Shown: positions 34,771 through 46,818, counted from the stretch's first letter. The stretch is 64,000 bases of DNA from Adiantum capillus-veneris (GCA_014529385.2 CM043966.1:96617587-96681586); one strand, 5' to 3'. The notes: generated from the sequence alone by a model not told the origin. A program made the numbers and translations.

Positions 34771-37200
34771 TTTGAAGTTAGAACCAGTATTATGTCTAAA
34801 TTATACGGAGATCTTGAGCTATTCCCAGATCTTTGAGCATTTCTCAATAAGAACTAAAAATCAATTACCACAATTTGTGCATATGGATAGGCCCAACAAA
34901 ACTCTAGTTGAGAAGCAACGCTTGGATTCACAACCCAAACTAGATAAAAGCTCTTTTGTTGAAATAGTTGCTAACAAGTTGGGACAATAACGTTTGAAGG
35001 TGATGAATCTAATGCAACCCTACCAAAAAGCTGGTAGACAATTGGGGTGAATACCATTAGAGTGTCATGTGGTGCAGACTACAACCCTTTGACATTGCAT
35101 AATTAGAGATCATAGAGAAGCCAAAATTGAGTCATATTGCAAGAAGATGCCAAAACAGAGAGTTAGCTCAGCAACAAAAGGAAGCGGAAATTAAAGCAAA
35201 GACCTTTTGCACAACAAGAGCTCGTAGAATTACACCATTTTCAAATTTTATACCATAGAAGAGCAAAAGATTATGCATAGCAAAGCCCAACGAATGCTTT
35301 ATCGATGGTAGTAGTGGAGTCTACGATGATCTAGTAATAGTTAAGGAGATAGAATTGGCAGACCCTAGTGAGGAGTCTAAACCAGTTTTTATCGCTCAAG
35401 GCCTTATTGGATTGAAGAGGTTGGATATCGTCAAACAATTGGAAATATCATGATATGAAGGGTGTTCCACCTTCCATGGTGCAACATACTATTCCCATGA
35501 TTAGTACTGCTAAACCGGTCCATCAACAACCCCACCTAGTGAATCCTAAGTATGGAAAGATTGTTTAAGAAGAACTTGAAAAGCTTATCAAATGTGGATT
35601 CATATACCCTATTGAGCACTCAAAATGGGTTTCTCCTATAGTCATTGTGCTAAAAAAGAATGGGAAACTTAGAGTGTGTGTGGACCTCAAAAAGGTTGAT
35701 GCAACCACTAGAAGAGATCATTGTCCCTTGAAATATTCAAAACATGTGCTTTAGAGAGCTACATGCAAGGAAGCTTATAGCTTATTAGATGGGTACTCTG
35801 GTTATAATCAAATCACAATTGCGCTAGAGGGCCAAGCTAAAGCTATTTTTATGCTAGAATTTGGAGTGTTTGCATTTTAGGTTATGGCCTTTGGCTTAAC
35901 AAATACCTCTGCTACCTTCCAACAATTAATAAACATTGCTTTCAAGTAGTATATAAGGGCATTTTGTGAAGCTTTCTTAGAAGACCTTTGTGTTTACTCC
36001 TCTTGGAAAGAGCATTTGTCATGTTTACAAAAGGTGTTTGAAAAGTGCAGATTATAATGTATCTCATTGAACCCTTTCAAATACCAATTTTGGGTAATTT
36101 TGATATCATCTTCTCACCACAAAGTTTTTTTTTATGTTGATCATCAAGCGTTACTATATCTAGTAAATATGTCATGCTCCACGGGAAGGATTACAAGATG
36201 GTTACTCATCCTCATTGAATTTAATTTTATGGTGGTTGTGAGGCTTAGAAAAAAACATGTCATGACTGATTGTTTGTCTTGCATACCCAATGGAGAAGCC
36301 CCTACTGGAGTTTCCAGATACTTCCCTCTTTATGGTTGAGACCCTGCCCAAATGGAGTGAGAAAATTGTTCATTTTTTAGTTAAAATTTCTCCACCCAAA
36401 GAGCTTCAAAAGGATTTAGCTCAAAAAGTTAATCAAGGAATGTGAACCTCACTAATTGTTGAAACTCTCTATAAGCGAGGAAAAGATGAAATTCTTAGGT
36501 GTTGTATACATGAGAATGAGTATTTGTACATTTTGCAAGAAGCACATATAGGCACAGCTAGAGATCACTTTTCAGAAAATTTGATTGCTAGAAAGTATAA
36601 GGTCTCCCAACCACTTGAAAAATGGGACCAAGGCTTTGTAGGTCCCATTAATCTTGTAGCCTATAATACTCAATCACAGTATATCATCGTTGCCACTGAT
36701 TATGTGATGAAATGGGCTAAAGATAAGGCTACATGCAAGGTTGATGCAAGGACAACAGCTAAGTTTCTCTTTAAGAACATTATTACACTGATTATGTGAT
36801 GAAATGGGCTAAAGATAAGGCTACATGCAAGTTTGATGCAAGGACAACAGCTAAGTTTCTCTTTAAGAACATTATTACACGATTTGAGTGTCCCTTTGAA
36901 ATTGTGAGTGACAATGCTACCCATCTTATAAATAAGGTGATAAGAGAACTCACATCAAGTTTCATGATATCCCACCACAAGTGTACACCTTATTATCCAC
37001 AATCAAATGGCCAAGTACAGAGTACCAACAAGTCTATAAGTTCTATTTTGACTAAGATGATAGAGTCTCATTGTACAAATTGGTATTTGCAGCTTATATC
37101 AGCTCTATGGGCTTATCATACTGCTTATAAAGTGGCTATTGATTGCACACCATTCAAGATGATATAAGTCCAAGAAGCACTTGTGGCATTGGAGTTTATC
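34771..37200 (+). pseudogene. Third family B copy: RT, RNase H and integrase remnants
   Basis: Heavily decayed plus-strand pol. RT runs from about 35560 (EELEKLIKCGFIYPIEHSKWVSPIV, KLRVCVDLKKV, SLLDGYSGYNQITIA, FGLTNTSATFQQL) and its YMDD-equivalent box is altered (EDLCVYS). RNase H is at 36110-36290 (YVDHQALLYLVN). One zinc-type segment follows (EAHIGTARDHF, about 36540). The integrase core (FVGPINLVAYN, YIIVATDYVMKWAKDKAT, EIVSDNATHLIN, YYPQSNGQVQSTNK) ends near 37170. Several stops and a 92-bp duplication break it. The CxxC half of the zinc domain is missing. It resembles the giant element more than the family A chromovirus. Confidence 0.88.
36694..36877. repeat. 92-bp tandem duplication within integrase
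   Basis: 36694-36785 is repeated at 36786-36877 with a single difference by eye (GGTTGAT against GTTTGAT). It duplicates about 31 codons around the first catalytic region, and 92 is not a multiple of three, so it shifts the frame. High identity against heavy decay elsewhere means the duplication came late. Confidence 0.95.
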
Positions 37201-38860
37201 GTTCCCAGCCTTCAAGTAGCTTCTTAAGAAGGTTTGGATGGTAACCCATTAGTGGAGCATTTCTATATACTTAAGAAGCTAGATCTTCTCAAGAACACTA
37301 ATGTTTTCCATAGTGGCACCTCTGAGAGGTCCAGCTATTCAATGTGACCAGTACACATTTCAGTAGGAGGTTAAATGAAACCACTTGACTTAGTATCTAT
37401 CATGGAATTTGGCTCATATCCATGGATTCTAAAAAAGAGCTATCATATGTATCCTGTGAACCCTCTGGACTTGGGTGATATCGATGCCTAGTGAAGTAGT
37501 CTGCACACGGTGCAAAGTCCCCCAAGTTCTATGATGATAGCATATTCCAAACTTTGGGAGCCTCAATGCAAGATGCTAAAATTGAAGCCTTGCTTCACAT
37601 AAGTACTTTTGTGCTCATAACCAACAGATGCTTCTATCGACATATAGATATCATGGAAAAAGAGGATCAACCTTGTCGAACATTTTTAGCTAAATGACCA
37701 TGTCAAATATTACACCGTATTGAGAATCATAAAAGTACCTACAATTGATGTACATCTTGATTGCACTCACAAAACGTACCTAAAATTTTCCAATGGTGCC
37801 TTGTGGTAAGTATTCATCGTCGACTTCTAGGAGCGGTGACAATTAGTCAATCTGGCCTAGTAGCTTTACATCCTTCATCAAGTCTAGAAACATGCCGTGC
37901 CAATCTCCTTGATATTCTAAAACATTGACGATTGGCCTTGCCACTGCATCAAAATTTAACCTCTGATGAGTGTGCTTTGTCGAGGTACTCTAGAGAAGCC
38001 GTGCTTCTGATGGAAATTGATTTGTACTCAAGCCATACTTGACTATCGTCTTCAAGCTATCCTTTGGCCTTTGCTAACACTGTATTTGGCAAGATTTGGT
38101 ACTTATGATAATTGTCACTATTCGTACAGGTGTGCTTTGAGTGCGTAGAGTGTACACATTTCCGTTGCATGCCATATTCAACAAAAAATAAAAAATTAAG
38201 TATGTACCTCATGAATTCCTTATGCCAACTTGCCTTGCCATCAGAATAACACTTTGTGCTTGTATAACTTTGATTAGGGAACTTAGGTCAACTTTGTTTG
38301 GCCTTGTCACATGTAATTTCCCTTGCTGAATTTGTGAAGAAACGGCCCTTGGCCATCTTTTGCATATTGTAGCCTTTGCAAGACCGTTTGTTTCCCCTTG
38401 ATGCACCTTGCTATCAACACCTTGCATGCAGGTTGGTTTGTAGCCTTGCCAAAATATTCATGTCCAGTGCACTCCATGTCGAAGGATATAGCTTTTTCAT
38501 CAACAGTTTGTCTTTGCCAGCAGAGTCGAGAGATGTGAGAAACCATCATAGGAACCGTAACACTGGCCCCGTATTAAAAAGTATGAGTAGAACGTCTCAA
38601 AAAGTTTCAAAAATTTTGGAGATGTCAGAGAGCTTGTACTTCAAAAATTGCAAAAAATTCTCTTTGGTACACGCACCTTAAGCTGCTCCTATTGGTTCAT
38701 TTTCCGACTTTGTAGCTGAGGGTAGGAGAAATGTTGGCGGGGGGAGCCCGTGGGCACCCTCCCTATGTTTTGTTTTTTGTAAACTAAGGCCAAAACATGG
38801 TGGCCATGGATGCCCCTGTGTAGGGAAAAAAAATCCCAAGCGTAGCCAAGCAACATCTAC
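37201..38860. other. Unassigned DNA between integrase and protease-like parts of the third family B copy
   Basis: No motif is recognised in any frame. It lies where the integrase C-terminal region would be expected, so it may be that region decayed beyond reading, or a later insertion. Confidence 0.4.
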
Positions 38861-38864
38861 TAAG

Positions 38865-38866
<2 letters not shown>

Positions 38867-38927
<61 letters not shown>
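38867..38927. repeat. (GA)n microsatellite
   Basis: About 30 GA units. Confidence 0.97.
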
Positions 38928-38928
<1 letters not shown>

Positions 38929-39191
38929 CACAGTCCATGGCAAATTGGCAAATTGGGCCTCCCTCCAGTGACAAAAAATGAACAGCACACTGGCGTGAAT
39001 CTGCAAAGAGCAAGAACACACAATTTGGTTTCGGTCCTCTTTCCACCTTGTGTGTGTGTGTAGGGGGCGAATCACACGCAAAACAAGCTCGGCTTTGCTT
39101 CATCTTCCATTGCCCCCTTCTCCACGGCTTGCATGGGCATGCAAGGCTATGCTCTTGAGAGGCCACGTCTTTGTTCCCTTTCCAAGCCTAT

Positions 39192-39203
39192 GCTTTGATA
39201 CCA
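39192..39203 (-). other. Possible initiator Met-tRNA primer-binding site
   Basis: Minus-strand TGGTATCAAAGC is the same 12-mer as beside the copia gag. On the far side, plus-strand TATAAGACCC could be a mutated TG-type LTR start. No coding region of a matching element is seen, so this is only a candidate remnant. Confidence 0.35.
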
Positions 39204-39336
39204 CTATAAGACCCAGGGGACTAACTCTATGATCCACCTTTCTACCACCCTATATATAGACTCCTACCAACCTTCTTTAGGATCCCTAGTCCGTTGAGTA
39301 GTCCAAGCCCTTGGCCTAGGTCCATGAACCCCTGGG

Positions 39337-39609
39337 TTGCCCTTGGCCTTACAAGGAGCTCAACATAATTTTCTATCCTATGGAGTGTGGTGTCAATTAG
39401 GGAAACCACCTTCATCCAAGAATACCATCCAAGTCAAGGGTATCAAAAAGAAGAAAACTGTTGTCTTTGGAATCTTGCACACTCTTGTCATCTATGACAA
39501 TGGGACCATGGTTCAAATCTTTTTGTTCATGTCAATCAATGCTATGGAGAGCAACATAAACCTAAGGTGTAAGTGGATGGCTGAACCTAAGTGCTCTATT
39601 GATTGGTAG
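39337..39609 (+). pseudogene. Second retropepsin-like domain, third family B copy
   Basis: The plus-strand frame reads LQGAQHNFLSYGVWCQLG, then KKTVVFGILHTLVIYD, then IFLFMS and WMAEPKCSIDW. It aligns in order with the post-integrase protease of the giant element (GAQTNLLSLSLYRQL, IKTVGCTVLHIQI, HMFYVV, WQKQYNAMIDW). The catalytic D is not seen: the DSGA-equivalent reads QGA. Without the giant copy this would not be recognisable, so the call rests on that alignment and on its place ahead of a W-x-P-K array. Confidence 0.6.
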
Positions 39610-39924
39610 ACATGGAGGATCACAACGCAAAAAAATAGCTCTCAATCATATCACTCAAGAAATGACCCTTGAGCTATCACTTCCTAAGGGGGCACAAAAT
39701 AAGAAAAAATCACATATCTGAGAAGTTAGAACATCATTGCCTGTGGCACAACCCTCTTAAGCTTTAACTTCCATCGCTAAGATAGACAGTGTTGCACCCA
39801 AGACTCAGCATGACTTGACAAAGGGTACATATCAATAGGTCCCAAAGGCTTTGTTAACGGCCCCTTCTACTCTTCAATCTTACTTGAAAAAGAAGCCTCA
39901 TAGAAAATCATCCACTCACTCGAA

Positions 39925-40215
39925 GAAATGCAAGATTACTTTGCATTATGTTCCTAAATGAATGTGGAAGCCCAAGGCTACTTTGCATTGGGTTCCTAAA
40001 TGAATGTGGAGGCCCAAGGCTACTATGACGGCAATGATAAAATTTGGGTACCTAAACATTAGTTGTGTTCTTTTCTATTTCCTACAGAACCATGTAAGCC
40101 AAATCTTGTAAGTCCTAAACAATTGAGGATTGCAATTGAGGGATGTGGAAAGGGAAAGATCACGGAATACTCGACACATGTTCCAAAGCTAGTTTGGATT
40201 CCAACAAGCAAGATC
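39925..40215 (+). pseudogene. W-x-P-K motif array, third family B copy
   Basis: In the plus strand the motifs are HYVPK, MWKPK, HWVPK, MWRPK and KFWVPK, interrupted by TGA stops, with LVWIPT near 40195. A 42-bp unit (about 39941-39982 and 39983-40024) is tandemly repeated and encodes two motifs per unit. It follows the protease-like remnant and precedes an internal purine run, as in the other two copies. Confidence 0.65.
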
Positions 40216-40234
40216 AATCTATTCCACCTAGCTC

Positions 40235-40246
40235 GGGAGGGGGGGA
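40235..40246 (+). other. Internal polypurine-tract-like run
   Basis: GGGAGGGGGGAG-type run directly after the W-motif array, matching the position of similar runs at 21310-21327 and 57809-57821. Confidence 0.55.
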
Positions 40247-40774
40247 GTCACATGAAGCTTCTAGCTCCTCATGTAATGCATCCATAGATGTAAAAGCTTC
40301 TACACAACCTCCACCTACCACTGTCAATCTTCGTGAAAACACAAATGAATATACGCCTTCCATTGTAAATTTATCACATAAAGAAACATTTCAAGTGCAT
40401 TCATTAAAGAGTACCTTATCACCCTTGCCACTCGATGAGGCACCTAAGGTGGTAGAAAACTATTGGCTAAAGTCCTCCCTTATCACTAGCTAGAATAACA
40501 AGTTTCAAAGGGTGATGACATCTCTCAAAAAGCCATGATCTTCCCAAGGAAGGGGGTGTATCTACCTATGAATTCCCTCTCAACCTTTTTTTCTTGACCT
40601 CTTAACTTCCAAATCTTAGGGAATGTATATATATAGCCTTATACTTAAACCAAAACAAAAACAAAAAGTAAAGGAGTAGGACCCATCTAGCAACAAGAGT
40701 GAATCATAAAGATCCAACCCATAGCCCAAAACTCACATGTCATATCACGCACAGTAAGAAAACCTTTATGTTAT

Positions 40775-41340
40775 TTGAAACCTAACCAAAATCTATTTCT
40801 GTTCACACATATGGCTAGTTCACGTGAGTCATCCACTTTTATTTTTGGTGAGAGGTATCCTCTTTACTTTTATCAAGTGTTATATATGATCTATCCTATA
40901 CCTACCTCTAAATGGGATCCGGTAGCTAAAATAGCACACGAGGAAAATTTTGAGGAGTTAGAATGGGTGATACATCTATTGACCACCCAGAGTGATCCCT
41001 ACCCAATAGAGCACATCCCCCTGATTGCACAAGCTTATCCTTCTGAGTAGGATGAGTATCCACACCTACTGAAATTCCTAATGAAGTGTATGGGATGATG
41101 AGGAAGATTAATCAGATTTCATCAATGAAACTCATGGTCTCACCGAGGATGAATTTATTTATCTTGATAATGAGGATAGAGGTTTAGCCTTAGGACTACT
41201 AGCCAATCTATACAACATTCTCTTACCTTGGTCATTTGTTAGTGTGGTAAGTGATAATTAGGTTAGTGTTCTCCAATTAGATTCTAATTTTGCTTCTAGT
41301 GAATAAATAAATTCTTTTCACACTGATGTACCTCCTTAAG
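40775..41340 (+). pseudogene. Unrecognised reading-frame remnant
   Basis: An open piece (40775-41050, first internal ATG at 40811) with no family I know, rich in aromatic residues (FGERYPLYFYQVLYMIYPIP) and then acidic (HEENFEELEWV). In another frame it continues to about 41270 with an acidic segment (HGLTEDEFIYLDNEDRG). It lies downstream of the internal purine run, where ORF3 sits in the other family B copies, but I could not align it with that ORF. A decayed ORF3 is possible; so is unrelated sequence. Confidence 0.35.
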
Positions 41341-42700
41341 GTATAGTGTTTTGTTTGGTTATCTTTTGTGCATTGTACAAGAGCATGCATACTAGCTTGG
41401 CCGTCCATTATCATGCGGATTCTAAGAGGAAATTTCTATCCACCCAAGGACATCTTGAGTACCAGAATAGGTGTCTTTTCTGCCTTGATTTCTTGTTTGA
41501 TTTATTGATATTTCTTTTATGTGTCTATGTTTCTAGCATGGTATCATGTCATTATGTTTACATGCTTTGCTAATGGATGAGTATAAATTGAGGACCATTA
41601 GTAACTCCCATAACTTTAATTAGTTTAGAGTTTAAGCTTATTAGTTTTTCTGTTAGGAAAATGGCATGACTATAGATTAACTCTTGATCTTTGATCAACT
41701 GGTCTTGTCTATGAAATCTCTTATTAATGGAGGAGACCTTGGGGGTCTTTGGAGATAAAAATAGACTAGTAGTATAAAAATAAAAATGGGCCCCAATTTA
41801 ATGCTAAAGAATATCATGGCATGATTTCAAGGGTTATCACTTCACTTCATGTGTGTGAATAAAAATGCGAAGGCGACAGATTACGAATCATGTCATTTTT
41901 GCATGGTTCAGGGTGCTCTCTAATCAAAAGAAAATCAAGCACTCAAGTGCAATGAGAGCCTGCCCATGGAATTAAGGCATCCATGCACTCTCTATTGAAA
42001 GAAAAAAAAAGGAACACACATGGAAATTGCCAAAATCATTTGCTTGAATATGCATTGCACAATTCTCATCCTATCACTTTTGTAATGCACAGATTGCTAG
42101 TCTTTGGAAACTAATGAGTACCAATAGGGTAAAGTTACACTTAATAATTGATTTTGTAAATGTGATACATGGTTCTAGATCAAAATCTAACTTTAATGCA
42201 GTTATTGATTAAAAGACAAGCTAATAATGCCAACACTCTACCTCATTAATATATGTGGGTCCCTAATTGATACTTGATTTGTACTTTCTACTTGTTGGAA
42301 ATACAACTTTCATAATTTCATGCATCTCATAATTGTCATTGTTTACTTGATTCTTACATTTACATATCTTCATAGACTTGCCTTATGTTGAACTAGCATA
42401 CTCTCACAATGCTTAATTGATTTTGTAGTGCTGCTCAAATACAACTGGAGTGAGTTGTGATATTAAAGAGGACCAGTGCATAGTCTTGTAGTGTTTAACT
42501 TCTTGATTTTGTAGCACTAAATTACAATTGAAGGGTTGTGATATTGCAGAGAATGAGTGTATACTCTTGTAGTGTTTAACTTATTGCATGGGCCACTACT
42601 CTCATAAAGATGTTTAAATGCTACAAAGTCCATACAAAGTGGATTGATCCAGTTCTTGCCTCCCAGTTGACACATTCATAAATTTTGAGGATGGAATTTA
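41341..42700. other. Unassigned DNA
   Basis: AT-rich with many stops. A loose repeat can be seen around 42420-42600, where a segment ending TCTTGTAGTGTTTAACTT occurs twice about 90 bp apart. No gene is supported. Confidence 0.5.
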
Positions 42701-42717
42701 CATAAAAAAGGGGGGCA

Positions 42718-43300
42718 TGTCAATCCATGATGGTGGTTAACTCTTATTCTGAATATTTTTAGTCATGGGCCAGGCTTGTTGGTTCCATACTTGCATGATA
42801 GGTGATTGGACAATCTCCAATGAGAGGCACACCATGAACTTTACTAGATTAGGTTTATATGTTTTGATTGGCCAAGTGGGGATGGTCATGTGTGAAATGG
42901 ACAGGCCCATAAATAACTTGTTGTAAACCTAAAACTCTGTCATTGTCATATGTGCAATACAGAGATTGATCTTGCTCCATATCCTTCTCCATCATATGTT
43001 TGTGTCTATGAGAGTGTGCAAGTGCATGAGAATTGTTGCACTGGAAGCAATTACACCTTCATGGTGCTGCTACGGGCAATTATTGAGAAGAGGGTTAGGT
43101 CTAGAGTTCTCCACCAAGCCACGAGAAGAATGAGGCTTGTCCCTTATTCCAAAATCCTTTATATTGTGTGGCATGTTTTCCATATTGGTTTGGTCACTTG
43201 AGCACTCTGGTCAGGTGGTCTCCCCCTGAACCTCGCTTTTTGACTCAGCGGCGGCTAAAAGGCGGTTGACCTCTCCATAGCCATTACACGCTATGTGACA
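42718..43300. repeat. LTR-like sequence (orientation uncertain)
   Basis: It starts TGTCA and ends TGACA. In plus sense it is preceded by a purine run (42702-42717, A6G6-type) and contains CCCATAAATAAC and TGTGCAATACAGAG...TTGCTCCAT, which match the LTR at 44448-45075 around its TATA box. In minus sense its right end is followed by a polypurine tract and then a chromovirus chromodomain, which would make it that element's 3' LTR. Both readings have support. Confidence 0.6.
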
Positions 43301-43737
43301 TTACCTCCCTTATAAACAGTTTTCCATAAATAACTCGTTGTAAACCTAAAACGCTCTCATTGTCATATGTGCAATACAGAGATTGATCTTGCCCCATATC
43401 CTTCTCCATCATATGTTTGTGTCTATGAGAGTGTGTGAGTGCATGAGAATTTCTGCACTGGAAGCAATTACACCTTCATAATGCTGCTACGGGCAATTAT
43501 TGAGAAGAGGCTTAGGTATAGAGTTCTCCACCAAGCCACGAGAAGAATGAGGCTTGTCCCTTATTCCAAAATCCTTTATATTGTGTGGCATGTTTTCCAT
43601 ATTGGTTTGGTCGCTAGAGCACTCTCGTCAAGTGGTCTCCCCCTGAACCTTGCTTTTTGACTCAGGGGCTAAAAGGCGGTTGACCTCTCCATAGCCATTA
43701 CATGCTATGTGACATTACCCCCCTTATAAAGAGTTTT
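42908..43737. repeat. 417-bp tandem duplication of LTR-derived DNA
   Basis: 42908-43324 and 43325-43737 are near-identical direct copies. Each runs from CATAAATAAC through the LTR end TGACA and about 24 bp of adjoining internal sequence (TTACC.CCCTTATAAA.AGTTTTC). The paired open frames (59-83 codons) inside are products of the duplication, not recognised genes. Confidence 0.93.
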
Positions 43738-44447
43738 CATCATCCAAAACAACATAGGGAAATCTGTTGATAATCACACTACAGAATTCCCAAGTTGCTA
43801 CTTTCTTGTCTAAGTCTATCCACTTAACTAGTACCTCCTCATACACTTTGTGATGTGTCTATCTATCTCAATATCCAAGAATCCTTGGGTTCATGTGCGA
43901 CCTTTGGTGGCTCTATCAATTCATCCAAAATTTTTAAAGAAACTACGTTCTCCAAGCCATGAACTGGTTTCTTTAGTTTAATGTCATGGAAGATAGGATG
44001 AACTTGAAAACTCTTTGATAACTCAAGTTTATATGCTACATCCCCAATCTTTTTAAGAATTTTAAAGGGACCAGGGTATCTTGGAGAAATTTTGTCACTT
44101 TCCCCTTTTTCATGGTTTTTGAATTTGCAGGAACCTTTAGGAATACAAGGTCACATTCTACAAAGGTAACCTTTCTTTGTCCTTTATCATCATACGTCTT
44201 AGCATGATCCTGTGCACTATGAGTGCTTTCGTTTTTGTTGCTTTCATTATATCATTCATATTGTCAAGAAAATCCTTGACAGATTGAATCTTCTCCTTCT
44301 CTAGGCCTACAGCCATAGGAGATCTTGGTTGGAAAACATACACCAATGTGAATGGTGTAAATCCAGTTGTTGCATGTTTGAAACTATTAAGAAAATTCCA
44401 AAATGGATAAATACTCTTTCCAATTAGATTGTTTCTTACTTACATAA
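43715..44447 (-). pseudogene. Chromovirus integrase C-terminus and chromodomain remnant
   Basis: On the minus strand, 44158-44380 reads as the end of an integrase (TTGFTPFTLVYVFQPRSPMAVG, then KSVKDFL-type and a basic region). This is followed in other frames by a GPF-type segment (about 44060) and a chromodomain-like VKWIDLDKKVATWE (about 43810). A purine run and TGTCACATAG follow at 43714-43727, as a polypurine tract and LTR start would. The sequence is cut at 44448 by the next LTR. It is a different chromovirus from family A: the chromodomain and integrase residues do not match. Confidence 0.75.
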
Positions 44448-44742
44448 TGTTAACCCTCACGGCTCACGGACACCCCATCACCTACGACGGACGTGTATTA
44501 TGTATTTGGTAGAGTCAGGTACCGGGCTTGTCGGACCAATAGGAAAAGGGTAAGAGTGATCGCCGATGAGAGGCGCACTCTAACTGGGACATTCAAGGGA
44601 TTAGTTGGCTAAGCATGGGCGCCCAAGTGTGAATGGGGTGAGCTCATATAAAAGCCAACTAAACCTAAAATTCACTCATTCTCTCATTTGTGCAATAGAA
44701 GAGTGCTCTTGCTCCATCTCCATCTTCTTCTTCTTCACCTCC

Positions 44743-44837
<95 letters not shown>

Positions 44838-45075
44838 TGCGATCGAGCATTGCGGCGGCACAATGGCGGTGAAGCGGTTGAGCGCGATGTAGCGGCGTCT
44901 CCTTCTTCTTCGCGGCGAGGAATCCTCCACGGCAGGAGTATAGAGCGGTGAGTGTCACACCATTGCCCTCTTTTGAGCTTACTAGTTAAGCTAGTTGTGT
45001 GCTTGGAGCCGTCTATGGCTCGCACACGGTGTAACGGAAAGTCCCTTGCTTCGACAGTGCGGCAAGGAGCGCACA
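44448..45075 (+). repeat. 5' LTR of another Athila/Tat-like element
   Basis: It starts TGTTAACCC and ends GCGCACA, followed at once by a tRNA-Asp-type primer site. A TATA box (CATATAAAAG, about 44644-44653) is followed by the putative transcript start region and by a (TG)n(GA)n microsatellite (44744-44837). It interrupts the minus-strand chromovirus integrase at 44447. The partner LTR is not in the window. Confidence 0.8.
44744..44837. repeat. (TG)n(GA)n compound microsatellite within an LTR
   Basis: About 37 TG units followed by about 10 GA units, just downstream of the LTR's TATA box, so it would lie in the transcribed part. Confidence 0.97.
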
Positions 45076-45079
45076 TTTT

Positions 45080-45097
45080 TGGCACCGTTGCCGGGGA
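45080..45097 (+). other. Primer-binding site for tRNA-Asp
   Basis: TGGCACCGTTGCCGGGGA, 4 bp after the LTR, differs by one base from the tRNA-Asp primer site used by Athila/Calypso-type plant elements. Confidence 0.85.
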
Positions 45098-45855
45098 ATC
45101 GCCCTGCACTAAGCCCAAGAGGCACCTTGTGCTTCTCCTATGAGTTGTTTGTAGTAGGAAAGAAGAGGAAGAGGAAGAGGAATGAGTTGTTTTTCTGCAA
45201 GTTGTTAATTTCTGTATTGTCTGCAAGTCCTGTGATTTCTGCATAATGTTGTGTTTTCTGTTTGCACACAGTCTTTGCACAATTAGTAGTCGTTAGCTTG
45301 TTTGCAGTGAATGAATAAGTAAGAAGGCAGTTAGCAATTTCTGCTTGCACACAGTCTGTACACAGTTTTCTGTCAAGGTTTGCCTGCACACAGTCTTTGC
45401 ACAGTAAGGTAGTGAGAGAGGAAGTAGGTGGACAGTTAGCTCACTGTCAGTAAGCAGTTAACAGATTAGTTAGTAGATTAGTTAGTGGTTAGCAGCACTG
45501 TTAGTAAGTAGATAAGGTAGTGAGCTGTCTGTGAGCTGTGAGCTGTTGACTGGGAGGTTAGGTAGGTGACAGTGTGTGTGGCCAAGAAAGGGTCACCAAA
45601 ACCGCGCGCGGTTGTCGCCCCAAAAAAAAAAAAAACCGAAAATATTTAAGCGTGAGTGACTGGGGGGCTACACTAAAATTTTCATCGGGATCGGGATCGG
45701 GATCATTTCCCCAAGCCCAAGCCCAAGCCCAGGCCTCAGGCCTCAGGCCTCAGTCTTGTGATATATACTATACTCACTCTTATATATATACCCTACCCCC
45801 TCAAGAGGGAATGAGAGAATGTGGGGCAAGTCCTCCACTCTCCTCCCTTCTCTTC
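45098..45855 (+). other. Leader of the element with the 44448-45075 LTR
   Basis: No gene. It contains short repeats: three copies of a CTGCACACAGTCTTTGCACA-like motif (about 45262, 45343, 45378), several GTTAGTAG-type repeats, ATCGGG three times, CCCAAG four times and CAGGCCT three times (45685-45755). The giant element begins at 45856, apparently inserted into this leader. Confidence 0.65.
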
Positions 45856-46798
45856 TGTTGAGCCAGCAGAGGATCACACCCACATTTTTGCTCACACTCA
45901 TCATTTTGTAACCATTGATTGTAATAAATGTCTTTCCGACATTAATTTTGACTTGAGCCATTCATTAAGTAACGGGACTCAATTGAGTTTCCAGCTTGTA
46001 ATCCCGAAGTAATTTCACTTGCTGATGTAATTAGTTAGAGATGTTCTCACCTCCAAGGCTGAGGTATATAATCCAAAGTTTTTGTAACCTAAGGGGGAGG
46101 CAGATTATTAATAAAAGTGAGTTTTTTGGAGCGCCGTGACTATGTCTGAGAGAGAGAGAGAGAGAGTGAGAGTCTTATCTACTTGCTACGCGAGCTATGG
46201 AGCCGCCATTGGAGAAGCGACACCGCCATTGTGTTAGCAACGACGAGAGCTACGCACAGATACCAAGAGTGCGCGCTATCGGCTTCTATGTGTGGTAAGT
46301 TCCTACGAGCTTCGGTGTGAGTTTTCTTCCAACTCGTGTGTCGGAATGGAGCGTGCAGCATATCTACAGAACCACAACGAGTAGAGCTACACATTAGTAC
46401 CATCGGGGTCAAGTTTCGATCACCTGTATTTTTCGGCCTGTCTTCATACGCGTTTACCGCACGGAGTGGTTATAGGTTGATTTTGCAGTTCAAGTCTTTA
46501 GGGTGTTGTTCTTACCTAGTGTATAGACTTCCCCTTGAGTTTGAGATCGATTCAATGATTCTTGATCCTGTTTCGTATAGCATTCGTTCGTAGTACGGAT
46601 TTCAGTCACTTGCGTATTTTAGAACTTAGATTTGATTTCCTTAGTAGTGATTGTCATTAGAAGGTCGAGTAGGTGATTTGACACCCACCTAGTTGTTTCC
46701 ATGCGCCTGCGGGTCAAGCTCCGTCCTCGTCTGACAAATTCTGTTGTTGGTTGAGTTCTCGCTATTTAGCTTCCGCTAGCGGCGTAACCGCCTTAACA
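45856..46798 (+). repeat. 5' LTR of the giant element
   Basis: Begins TGTTGAGCC and ends CTTAACA, two bases before the primer site. The first 210 bp recur at 63791-64000. It contains a short GA run (46148-46166). Small open frames within it are not genes. Confidence 0.93.
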
Positions 46799-46800
46799 TT

Positions 46801-46818
46801 TGGCGCCGTTGCCGGGGA
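46801..46818 (+). other. Primer-binding site for tRNA-Asp
   Basis: TGGCGCCGTTGCCGGGGA is an exact complement of the 3' end of plant Asp-tRNA, the primer typical of Athila-type elements. Two bases separate it from the LTR. Confidence 0.93.

Noticed and set aside
42950-43660. Paired small frames of 83 and 73 codons with near-identical sequence
   Set aside because: The similarity comes from the 417-bp DNA duplication of LTR-like sequence, not from a gene family.
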